Assembly (NCBI GenBank): GCA_015491995.1
Contig: WGFY01000010.1
Location: forward strand, 1-33,675
DNA: 33,675 bases
Direction of reading: 5' to 3'
From: Mesoaciditoga sp.
Lineage (GTDB): Bacteria; Thermotogota; Thermotogae; Mesoaciditogales; Mesoaciditogaceae
In this document: positions 10,080-17,274 of the stretch, one piece after another
How the letters are laid out: the number at the start of each line of letters is the position of its first letter
Position numbering within the stretch: position 1 is the stretch's first letter
Notes under the pieces: model-generated
Database searches by the model: none
Told to the model about the DNA's origin: nothing
What the model saw: only the letters and a program-made list of their open reading frames with translations
Position numbers and translations under genes: made by a program

Positions 10080-10870
10080 AAAATCCCCTTTGATTTCATA
10101 AATTTCTCAAGCTCGTTTGCAGCTGTCTCAGCGTTTTTTGCCTTGATCACTTTACCGGTTCTTGACAATTTGGGATAAAAGATTTTTACCACTCTTGTAG
10201 GTGATCCGGAAAGTCCTATTTTATCTGACGGTGCATCTATCTTAGATAAATCCAAGATCGGTACTAAGGTTTTTTTTGACTTGATTTTTCCTGAAAGATT
10301 TGGTATTCGAGGTTCGTTTATCTCTTTGATCACACTGATAAGAGCTGGAATGGAAGCTTCTACAACCTCTTTCCCACCTTCAACTGAGCGGTGAACCCTG
10401 ATAACGCCGTTTTTGAATTTGTCTATTTTGCCAACGTAAGTCAAAACAGGCATATCGAGTTGTGTCGCAACAGACGGTCCAACTTGCCCTGTTTCTCCAT
10501 CCGTTGCACGTTCTCCACAAAATATGAGATCAAAGCCTTCCAACTTTCTTATGGCAGCTGAAAGCGTGTATGCAGTTGATAAAGTATCCGCACCGGCAAA
10601 TTTCCTGTCAGATACGAGATAGCCATCGTCACAACCCATGGATATGGCTTCTTTTATCGCTTCGATCGCTTGTGGAGGCCCCATTGAAATCACGCTGATA
10701 TGTGCGTTTTCAAGTTTTTCTTTCAGCCGTATCGCTTCTTCAACCGCGTACATGTCAAGCGGATTCAACTCTGCATCAGTTGCGCTTCTTATCATCGTGC
10801 CGGTTTTTTCATCCATTTTCACATTATCACTGGCAGGAACTTGTTTGATCAAGACGGCTATTCTTGTCAT
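10076..10870 (-). CDS. etfB: electron transfer flavoprotein beta subunit
   Basis: The 264-residue protein has the EtfB opening IAVLIKQVPASDNVKMD, the helix NPLDMYAVEEAIRLKE, and the nucleotide-binding segment FCGERATDGETGQVGPSVA (118-135). In non-bifurcating Etf this pocket binds AMP; in bifurcating Etf a second FAD sits here and meets NAD. Context with a GlcD/LctD-like dehydrogenase points to the bifurcating type, but that is inference. ATG 10870 is chosen because AGGGGG lies nine bases upstream; a TTG 24 bases earlier has no such site. It is the first gene of the etfB-etfA-glcD set. Just upstream is a lactate-racemase-like remnant. No clear promoter was found in front of it. Confidence 0.88.
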   Translation of the reverse strand: MTRIAVLIKQVPASDNVKMDEKTGTMIRSATDAELNPLDMYAVEEAIRLKEKLENAHISVISMGPPQAIEAIKEAISMGCDDGYLVSDRKFAGADTLSTAYTLSAAIRKLEGFDLIFCGERATDGETGQVGPSVATQLDMPVLTYVGKIDKFKNGVIRVHRSVEGGKEVVEASIPALISVIKEINEPRIPNLSGKIKSKKTLVPILDLSKIDAPSDKIGLSGSPTRVVKIFYPKLSRTGKVIKAKNAETAANELEKFMKSKGIL

Positions 10871-10890
10871 TTCGTTAGTCCCCCTTTTTT

Positions 10891-11053
10891 TCAAGTGCTC
10901 ATTTTAACTCTCCCAACGACGTAAGGCCCTTCGGGAATGGCAACGATACTCGCATTTAGATGTCATTACTATAACACCATTTGGTCTCAAAATTTCAGAA
11001 GTTTCAACCAACCCTTTCACGGTCTGGTAATAATTCTGATCTAAAGTACTCAT
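10891..11053 (-). pseudogene. C-terminal remnant resembling nickel-dependent lactate racemase (LarA)
   Basis: On the minus strand, positions 11053 to about 10964 encode a stretch beginning STLDQNYYQTVKGLVE and continuing TSEILRPNGVIVMTSKC. This matches the late part of the LarA/DUF2088 family (LDQNxYQxxKG, then GGxIIxxxEC). A one-base shift then leads into SIVAIPEGPYVVGRVKMST, ending with TGA at 10891-10893. The remnant lies immediately upstream of etfB, in the same direction, so a lactate racemase gene once preceded the lactate dehydrogenase/Etf genes. No N-terminal part survives here. Identification rests on about 50 residues, so the family call is moderate. Confidence 0.5.
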
Positions 11054-11186
11054 CCTGTGCGCCAATGTTACAAGGATTGTTAAGGTGAACATTACAGATA
11101 TTTGAAAATGGAATTGTAGACCTGTACAGGTTAAATATATCAACCAAAAAACCGACTAACGGTAGGCATCATTTTCTCCAATCGAC

Positions 11187-11330
11187 ATGTTCTTTTCAAA
11201 TGTTAAAGGCGGCGTTGAGATAGTCAAGAATTATCTTGATTGTTGGAAAATAGAAAGCTTTTTTAAGATGGTCAAACAAGAGCTTGAGCTCAAAGATTGC
11301 AAACTTTTGAGTGATGAGGCTCAAGATTGA
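11187..11330 (+). mobile_element. DDE transposase C-terminal remnant (IS4-like)
   Basis: A 47-codon frame contains IVKNYLDCWKIESFFKMVKQ, then ELELKDCKLLSDEAQD. This resembles the conserved Y-(2)-R-(3)-E-(6)-K segment of IS4-type transposases (YxxRWxIExFFKxxKQxLGL), with C in place of the usual R. It is open upstream only to 11166 and stops at TGA 11328-11330. No inverted repeats or target duplications were found. It is a dead fragment and may have taken part in the decay of the neighbouring racemase gene. The remaining bases to about 11570 show no supportable gene. Confidence 0.5.
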
Positions 11331-11575
11331 ATTAACGACAAGTGCCAAGCTATTTGAGCACCATTCTACGATTTGAAACTGGATATTCATTCATATATTC
11401 ATTCGAATATATCTATCACGTCCCACATCATTTCCACCGTATATAGACGATGGAGTCTTGAAAATCAAAAAAATCTGCCCCTTTCCACAGGGAAAGCGTT
11501 GGCAAATGATATCACCCAATCGATGCGTGCCTCACACAATGCATATGAAATGGCAATCGGGACGCAATTCGCTTC

Positions 11576-11604
11576 TTGACATGTTTTCTGTTTGGGTGTA
11601 ATAT
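11576..11604 (+). promoter_or_regulatory. sigma-70-type promoter for the substrate-binding protein gene
   Basis: TTGACA (11576-11581) and TAATAT (11599-11604) are separated by exactly 17 bases. It is the best consensus promoter in the window. Transcription would start near 11611, giving a leader of about 200 bases before ATG 11818. Confidence 0.7.
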
Positions 11605-11746
11605 ATTAAGTATTCACATCGTACAATTTAATAAAATGGTTTTTTTCAACAATAACGAAGATCATTCTTAACATATTTTTGAAAGTATTATGATCAAATT
11701 AAGAGAGAATTGTTTGTTTAAAATTAAAAATGATTTTGCATTTCAT

Positions 11747-11773
11747 GTAAAGTACCATGAATATGGTCTTTAC
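11747..11773. promoter_or_regulatory. stem-loop or operator in the leader of the substrate-binding protein gene
   Basis: GTAAAG-T-ACCAT (11747-11758) pairs with ATGGT-CTTTAC (11763-11773), an 11-bp stem with one bulged base and a GAAT loop. It ends about 30 bases before the ribosome binding site. No T-run follows, so it is not a standard terminator. It could be a repressor operator placed downstream of the promoter, or an RNA structure protecting the transcript. Confidence 0.45.
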
Positions 11774-11817
11774 ACATTTTGAAAGGCGGTATTAAAAAAT
11801 ATAAGGGAGGCGGTTTT

Positions 11818-13671
11818 ATGAGATTTAAAGTTTTTCTTTCAACAGTCGCAGTTGTGGCTTTGCTGATCTTTCCAGTAATGGCAAGCGTAAACACCGTGAT
11901 TGAAGAACATGAGAGGGCGGCTGTCACTTTAGATCCGGCTTGGGCTTATGACACTGGATCTGGTCAGATTTTAAACAACATTTATGATAGCCTGATTCAA
12001 TATGATGGTGTATCTGTTAGCAAATTCCTTCCCATGCTTTCAACAAATGTTCCATCGGTATCGGCAAATACGATTTTGAACGACGGAAAAACTTATGTTT
12101 TTCACATAAGGAAGGGCGTTTATTTTCACAACGGAAATCTTTTAACGCCTGAAGATATCGTTTACACATTTGAGAGGATCGTCATATTTGATAGGGGAGG
12201 CGGTCCATCTTGGATGTTGAGTGAACCACTTCTTCCCATGATCAACGGCTCTTATGTTGATTCTTTAACACAATGGGCGGTAAAGCTCGCAGGTGTTAAA
12301 TCTTGGGACGATCTTTTTGTCAAAGGTACAACGACTCCTCGAAATGCTCAGTATAAGAAAGCTCTTATCGATGCCTTTAAGCTTCTTGCAAAGGATTTTG
12401 TGATCAAAGGAGACGAAGTGATAATCAACCTTCCACATCCATATCCACCTTTCCTTTCGATAATTTCTCACGGGGCTTTTTGGTCTTCGATAATCAACAA
12501 AAAATGGTCGGCATCTGTGGGGGCTTGGCCAGGAACTGCTGATAGTTGGTGGCTTTATCACAATCCAATAAGAGAAAAGGATCCTCTCTACTCGGTTGCC
12601 AATGGAACAGGACCTTTTTCGTTGAAAAGGTGGAGCCCAGATAGAGAAGTCGTAATGGAAAGATTTGACAAATACTGGGATGGCCCAGCAAAGATCAAAT
12701 ATGCAATAATAAAAGTGATCAAAGAATTCACCACAAGAAAATTGGATTTGCTCAGAGGAAATGCAGATGTGATCATCGTTCCACCTTCATTCCTCGAACA
12801 AGTAATCAACGCAAAGGGAGTAAAAGTCAGCAAGAGCATTCCTGTTTTGGGACTTTACAACTTCTTCTTCAATTTTAACGTTCAACCGCACAGCAAGTTT
12901 CTATACTCTGGAAAATTGGATGGGAACGGCATCCCGTCAGATTTCTTCTCAAACATAGATGTCAGAAAAGCTTTTGAGTATTTGTTCCCATACAAGACAT
13001 ATATAAAGGATGTTTGGTACGGTCAGGGTATAACTCCGAACAGTCCAATTCCTAAAGGGTTGTTGGGTTACAGCGAGAACACGCCATCGTACAATTTCGA
13101 TCTTAAAAAAGCCACGGAATATTTCAAAAAAGCTTACAATGGGAAATTGTGGAAAGTCGGTTTCAAATTGGGAGTTATTTACAACGTGAGTGATCAGACA
13201 ATGCAGATGGCCGCTCAGATGTTAAGCAGTTTTCTGAGAAAGGTAAATCCGAAGTTTAAAGCGGTGCCTGTTGGAGAGCTTTGGGCTTCTTTACTGGATA
13301 ATTATGTGAGTGGGACATTACCGATTTATGCGCTTGATTGGTTTGCCGATTATGCAGGACCTTACGATTTTGCATACCCATATCTCTCATCTACGGGACC
13401 TTACGGAGCATCTCTCGGAAAGAATTTCATTTCCCTTGCTAAAAAAGAGTTCGATCCACTTATAAATAAATCGATGAAAGTCACAGATCCATCCGAAAGA
13501 CAAAAGATTTATGAGGAGATCAACTTGAAAGCTTACAAGTACGCTACCATGCTTTGGCTGATACAACCATCACGCCAAATTATCTATAGAAGTTGGCTCA
13601 AGGGGCTTTACCCTGATAATTACAACCCGATGTTCAACAAAGAATTGTTGTTCTACAAGTTGTATAAATAG
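11818..13671 (+). CDS. ABC transporter substrate-binding protein, family 5 (peptide/oligosaccharide type)
   Basis: ATG behind AGGGAGG (11804-11810); 617 residues with a signal peptide (cleavage probably after VMA) and no lipobox, so the protein is likely soluble outside the cytoplasm. Features of the SBP_bac_5 family include an early AVTLDPAWAYDTGSGQILNN, the GKTYVFHIRKGVYFHNGNLLTPEDIVYTFER segment, GTGPFSLKRWSPDREVVMERFDKYWDG, and the C-terminal DWFADYAGPYDFAYPYL. Members bind peptides, nickel, or in Thermotogae often beta-linked or alpha-linked oligosaccharides; the ligand cannot be read from sequence. No permease or ATPase genes lie next to it, so it must share a transporter encoded elsewhere. 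It has its own promoter and a terminator. Confidence 0.88.
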   Translation: MRFKVFLSTVAVVALLIFPVMASVNTVIEEHERAAVTLDPAWAYDTGSGQILNNIYDSLIQYDGVSVSKFLPMLSTNVPSVSANTILNDGKTYVFHIRKGVYFHNGNLLTPEDIVYTFERIVIFDRGGGPSWMLSEPLLPMINGSYVDSLTQWAVKLAGVKSWDDLFVKGTTTPRNAQYKKALIDAFKLLAKDFVIKGDEVIINLPHPYPPFLSIISHGAFWSSIINKKWSASVGAWPGTADSWWLYHNPIREKDPLYSVANGTGPFSLKRWSPDREVVMERFDKYWDGPAKIKYAIIKVIKEFTTRKLDLLRGNADVIIVPPSFLEQVINAKGVKVSKSIPVLGLYNFFFNFNVQPHSKFLYSGKLDGNGIPSDFFSNIDVRKAFEYLFPYKTYIKDVWYGQGITPNSPIPKGLLGYSENTPSYNFDLKKATEYFKKAYNGKLWKVGFKLGVIYNVSDQTMQMAAQMLSSFLRKVNPKFKAVPVGELWASLLDNYVSGTLPIYALDWFADYAGPYDFAYPYLSSTGPYGASLGKNFISLAKKEFDPLINKSMKVTDPSERQKIYEEINLKAYKYATMLWLIQPSRQIIYRSWLKGLYPDNYNPMFNKELLFYKLYK

Positions 13672-13716
13672 AGCATTTGGAAATTCGAAAGGCAGAATTT
13701 CATAGAGCAGTCACCA

Positions 13717-13749
13717 AAGACTCCGCTGTAATCCGGCGGAGTCTTCTTT
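13717..13749. terminator. intrinsic terminator after the substrate-binding protein gene
   Basis: AAGACTCCGC (13717-13726) pairs perfectly with GCGGAGTCTT (13736-13745), followed by CTTTG. The 10-bp GC-rich stem lies 46 bases after the stop. The T-tail is short, and because AAA lies on the other side the stem may also stop minus-strand transcription. Confidence 0.7.
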
Positions 13750-13831
13750 GAAAAACACCGTTAAGTTACGTACGATCTTTCGCACGCAGCTTTCAAATTT
13801 TGAGAGTTTTTCTTTTGTCATAGCCTTTTCT

Positions 13832-13939
13832 TCATTTTATCTTTGTTTTTTTGATGACGAGTTTCGTCTTTTTCATCCTTATTCTTTCTATGAATTTTAT
13901 TACAGGGCATCTCATTTTCCATCTTTCAAAGAAGTTCAT
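13832..13939 (-). CDS. possible 35-residue basic protein
   Basis: In the 360-base gap between the substrate-binding protein and the M23 protein, ATG 13939 on the minus strand is preceded by AGGTGAG at good spacing. It encodes MNFFERWKMRCPVIKFIERI and a lysine-rich tail. A TATAAT-like box lies about 60 bases upstream (near 14000), without a good -35 match. Another tiny frame follows it with a poorly spaced site. The strand has no other gene here. The protein is unrecognised and could be chance; only the ribosome binding site supports it. Confidence 0.25.
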   Translation of the reverse strand: MNFFERWKMRCPVIKFIERIRMKKTKLVIKKTKIK

Positions 13940-14032
13940 TTCACTCACCTACCTCACCGTTTCATAATTCACAAGAAAGAGACAATCTTTAACAATTATA
14001 CACTTTATACGTTTACTTGAATAAAAACAACA

Positions 14033-14863
14033 TCAATATCCCATGCCTTCCTGATAAGGCGTTGGTAGCCTCTTACCTTCTCCCGACCAGTGAGCGTAAG
14101 GCAAATATCCAAGCGGATTGTAAGCGTTTCCGTTGATTCTTATCTCAAAATGAAGGTGAGGGCCTGTACTCCAACCGGTAGAACCAATTCTTCCTATTAT
14201 TTCTCCCTGCTTGATGTGTTCGCCAACGTAGCAATCTATTTTTGACAAGTGTCCGTATCGTGTTAGCATATGTCCGTTGAAGATCTGTATCATCCTCCCA
14301 TATCCACCGAACCACCCCGCGTAAGTTACCACGCCACTTATTGCAGAGAAAACAGGTGTGCCCTCTGGAGCGCCTATATCAACACCAGAATGAAATTCTT
14401 TCTTGTGGAAGAGCGGATTTATTCTCCACCCGTAAGGGGAAGTTATCTCACCGAAGACAGGCCATATAATACCACTTTTTTTATTCGATGTTTTACACAT
14501 TATTGAAAATGGAATGAAAAGTTTTTCTCCAGGAAAGAGAAAATTGAGATCTTTTATTTTGTTGAACTTCAATATATCGTTTGTTGTGGCAAAGTATTCA
14601 GCGGCGATGTACCATAAGGCCTCCCCTTTGTTAACCGTTTCAAAGACACCGTTGGGTTTGCTGTAGAGTATTTTTTGGCCGGAATATATCTTGTCGGCTT
14701 TTATCATCACATTCAAATCCAAGATGGAGTTCGGAGATACACCAAGTTTTTGTGAAATTTCGCTTAAGGTGTCTCCGCTTTTGACGACGTAATATTTCAT
14801 GGTGTAACCAAGATAAATGGACGTTATCATCAACAAGAGTGTAAATAGTATGAACTTTTTCAT
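14033..14863 (-). CDS. LysM-M23 peptidoglycan endopeptidase
   Basis: The 276-residue exported protein has an N-terminal signal or anchor (1-21), two LysM modules (about 24-68, YYVVKSGDTLSEISQKLGVS; and 73-118, ETVNKGEALWYIAAEYF), then an M23/LytM domain (about 132-260). The zinc ligands are all present: H158 and D162 in HSGVDIG, H205 in RYGHLS, and H236/H238 in GPHLHFE. It should bind peptidoglycan by LysM and cut peptide cross-links outside the cytoplasmic membrane. The intact active site argues for a real hydrolase rather than an activator of the EnvC/NlpD kind. ATG 14863 is chosen because AAGGTGGTG lies upstream; GTG codons at 14872-14875 are too close to it. It is transcribed divergently from the gene at 14929. 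Confidence 0.9.
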   Translation of the reverse strand: MKKFILFTLLLMITSIYLGYTMKYYVVKSGDTLSEISQKLGVSPNSILDLNVMIKADKIYSGQKILYSKPNGVFETVNKGEALWYIAAEYFATTNDILKFNKIKDLNFLFPGEKLFIPFSIMCKTSNKKSGIIWPVFGEITSPYGWRINPLFHKKEFHSGVDIGAPEGTPVFSAISGVVTYAGWFGGYGRMIQIFNGHMLTRYGHLSKIDCYVGEHIKQGEIIGRIGSTGWSTGPHLHFEIRINGNAYNPLGYLPYAHWSGEGKRLPTPYQEGMGY

Positions 14864-14884
14864 TATTTTCACCACCTTTCTAAG

Positions 14885-14896
14885 TATGATATCATA
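14885..14896. promoter_or_regulatory. palindrome in the divergent intergenic region
   Basis: TATGATATCATA is a perfect 12-base palindrome in the 65-base gap between the divergent M23 gene and the 14929 gene. Read on either strand it contains TATGAT, a fair -10 box, but no good -35 boxes are present. It may be a shared -10 region or an operator. Confidence 0.3.
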
Positions 14897-14928
14897 TTCT
14901 ATGGTTAAGTTATTTAAGGAGGGAAATT

Positions 14929-15858
14929 ATGAGGAATCTCCTTTTGATTTTTGGAATCTTTTCTTTTTTTGTCGCTGTTCTCTTTGGTCAGGGTGTTAAC
15001 GAGCTTTTGAACCTTGCCGAAGAAGTTTCGAATTTAAACTATGCAAACTCGCTTTCGCACATAACCGGTGTAACGGGTTTTAGTGGCGAATTGAATGGAA
15101 TGTTGTCCATTTCAAATTTGCCTGGCGCGACGGCAACGATGACGCTTGAAATTTCAAAATCTCTTCAAGTGAAGGCCTCTCTTTCAAATGAGAAAACGTC
15201 CATATATCTCAACTTCGATCCATCGGCATACGAAGGGATTTCAAACTCCATTTTATTCGATCATCTTGAAAGCAAAATCAAGCTAAAAATGGAAATAGTC
15301 AATCTTTTTTTCGACGCGATGTTGAATGAAAGAAAGATAAATCAACTTTCTTCTGAGGGAACATCTTTGATGGACGAAACAGAGGTTTCTTTATCTAAGT
15401 CGAAGTACGCTTACGATGTAGACATGATTGACACGCTGTTAAACATGAACATAAAAACACTTGACTTTCCACCGTTAAACGTTCCAAACATCCCAAATGA
15501 ATACACTCCCTATCATGCCATAAAATCTCGAAACAGTGCTTCAAATTTTTCCTTCGGGCTTGGTGTTGATTTTTCGACTCAGCTTGAATTCAAAGCTTCG
15601 TTAGGATACGAATGGAGACCAAAAATCAAGGAGAAAAGCGAAGATCTTCTTGGGGTGGCCAAAGCAAGATATTTTAACGATATGCGAATTTTATCCAAAT
15701 TCGTGAGAATGTACGACAAAAAGATATCCGATCTTTTCAAAACTTATTCCAAAGCTTATGGTGATTATCTCAGCGGAAAGGTATCAATCAAGGAAGCTCA
15801 GGCTATATCTAAGAATATATCGTCTCTTGGGTATGAAAGAGATCTTTACTGCATATGA
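14929..15858 (+). CDS. exported protein of unknown function, probably cut short by TGA
   Basis: ATG behind AAGGAGGG (14916-14923); 309 residues with a signal peptide (MRNLLLIFGIFSFFVAVLFG). The N-terminal part is beta-rich (ISNLPGATATMTLEISKSL), and the C-terminal third from about residue 230 is helical and charged (ARYFNDMRILSKFVRMYDKK), perhaps coiled-coil, vaguely like TolC-type proteins. The TGA at 15856-15858 is followed in frame by 15 sense codons, LLKEWYSYKVLGGRL, and a TGA at 15904-15906. That second stop overlaps the next gene's ATG as ATGA. This arrangement suggests the natural end is 15906 and the first TGA is a mutation or sequencing error. The family is not recognised. Confidence 0.6.
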   Translation: MRNLLLIFGIFSFFVAVLFGQGVNELLNLAEEVSNLNYANSLSHITGVTGFSGELNGMLSISNLPGATATMTLEISKSLQVKASLSNEKTSIYLNFDPSAYEGISNSILFDHLESKIKLKMEIVNLFFDAMLNERKINQLSSEGTSLMDETEVSLSKSKYAYDVDMIDTLLNMNIKTLDFPPLNVPNIPNEYTPYHAIKSRNSASNFSFGLGVDFSTQLEFKASLGYEWRPKIKEKSEDLLGVAKARYFNDMRILSKFVRMYDKKISDLFKTYSKAYGDYLSGKVSIKEAQAISKNISSLGYERDLYCI

Positions 15859-15902
15859 CTTTTGAAGGAATGGTATTCATACAAAGTACTTGGTGGAAGG
15901 TT

Positions 15903-17270
15903 ATGAAAAAGATCGCTTTTTTTATCCTTGTACTTTCGTTTTTCACATTCACATTTGCGATTACTTTGAATAAAGCAATTGAGCTTTCCAAGAATCCTTC
16001 AACGCTTTTTCGTGCCAGAGAAGAGATTTTAAACTTTTTGTTATCAGATCCCGCCTCAGCATCGCTTATCAAAGGCGCTAACATCGTATACTCAAAGGTG
16101 GAAATGCTGAAAAGCGCGACTTCATCTCCAGAAATTCACTTGGTCAACGCGATCATCAAGGAAAATAAAAATGAATTTTATTCAAGGCTCGCATCTACAA
16201 AAATTTCAACGCTTCCAAAAAGTTTTTCATTTGTTTTCAACGTTTTACCTATACGGCAAGACTATTTGAATTTCTTCTCTCATCTGTCCAATTCTGATTA
16301 TGTCGGCGCTATGTATTACTTTTCAAAATTAAAATTTCTTTACAAGGTGCCTGAGCTAAAAAAATTTCTTCCGCAAGAAGATGTCGCATCTTTATGGAAC
16401 TTTTTAACTCAAGCTGTGGAGTTGAATCCAGATGTTTTTGACATCGATGCGGCAAAATTCATAGCCAGTATCTCAACACCTTATGATATCCACACTCTTT
16501 ATGTGAAGACTTATGTATGGCTCAGCGGACTTAGTGTTTCACAAGCACAGCGCGGGCTAAGAACTGTTGAGTTTGAATCCATGATATCATCACAATCAAA
16601 TGTTGAAATGGATCCGAATCTACTTCAATGGAAGTACACGATATCCAAGTATTTATCACTTTCAACATCTATAACAAGCTCTACAAGAAGGCTTTCCAAG
16701 GCAAAAAAACTTGAAGCATACGTTGGCTATGCCACCATATTCTACAGATCGGTTCAAAATTTTTCATCCAATTATCGGCAACCACTTTCTAAAGAATTGG
16801 CAATTTACCTTGATCTCTTGCTTCAAAAAATAACCGTTGCCAATTTCAAAATATCCCAAAAGACCGCGAAAAACATGAAGAAGCTTTCTGCATCTGATCC
16901 GAGTAACATAAACTCATCGAAACTTGTTGCAATTGCCTTAACATCATCTAATAAAATCGCCGAAAGAGACTCAACTGCTAATATGAAAAAGGCGACACAT
17001 TTTTTACAATATTCTTACCCTTATTATATTTTCATAATAGTGTCCGTTTTAATTATATCCTTCTTGATACCACGCGTCAGACTCGCTCTGTATAGGATTT
17101 TTAAGTTAAAAAAATTCGAGCTTGGATTTTACATGAAAATGCTTTCAAAATTTCCCGGTGATTTCCAATGGCATATGAAGATCGCGCAGCTGTACGAAAA
17201 AATGGGTAAATATGAAGAGTCTCAAAGTGAATACAGTGTCGCGATGAAATTAATGAGTGTTAGGAGGTAG
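15903..17270 (+). CDS. membrane-anchored protein with C-terminal TPR-like helices
   Basis: The 455-residue protein begins with a signal peptide (MKKIAFFILVLSFFTFTFA). A long helical extracytoplasmic region follows, with several Thr/Ser-rich stretches. One transmembrane helix (about 372-391, YPYYIFIIVSVLIISFLIPR) precedes a basic segment and a short tetratricopeptide-like hairpin (FQWHMKIAQLYEKMGKYEESQSEYSVAMKL). The TPR end should be cytoplasmic. ATG 15903 is chosen over the earlier ATG 15855 because it opens the signal peptide and lies in an ATGA overlap with the preceding gene's probable original stop; GGTGG lies six bases upstream. It is probably cotranscribed with the preceding exported protein and the nnr gene. 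I do not recognise the family. Confidence 0.6.
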   Translation: MKKIAFFILVLSFFTFTFAITLNKAIELSKNPSTLFRAREEILNFLLSDPASASLIKGANIVYSKVEMLKSATSSPEIHLVNAIIKENKNEFYSRLASTKISTLPKSFSFVFNVLPIRQDYLNFFSHLSNSDYVGAMYYFSKLKFLYKVPELKKFLPQEDVASLWNFLTQAVELNPDVFDIDAAKFIASISTPYDIHTLYVKTYVWLSGLSVSQAQRGLRTVEFESMISSQSNVEMDPNLLQWKYTISKYLSLSTSITSSTRRLSKAKKLEAYVGYATIFYRSVQNFSSNYRQPLSKELAIYLDLLLQKITVANFKISQKTAKNMKKLSASDPSNINSSKLVAIALTSSNKIAERDSTANMKKATHFLQYSYPYYIFIIVSVLIISFLIPRVRLALYRIFKLKKFELGFYMKMLSKFPGDFQWHMKIAQLYEKMGKYEESQSEYSVAMKLMSVRR

Positions 17271-17274
17271 AGAA

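Noticed and set aside
10638-10907. 89-residue plus-strand frame
   Set aside because: It is antisense to etfB and reaches only into its leader; the composition is hydrophobic by chance.
13748-14020. 90-residue plus-strand frame after the substrate-binding protein
   Set aside because: It starts at TTG inside the terminator tail, has no ribosome binding site, and its composition (runs of F, H, S, Y) is typical of the complement of AT-rich sequence.
15856-15858. TGA as selenocysteine codon
   Set aside because: No selenocysteine insertion hairpin was evident right after it, the family is not a redox enzyme, and the flanking residues give no Sec-like context; mutation or error is simpler.
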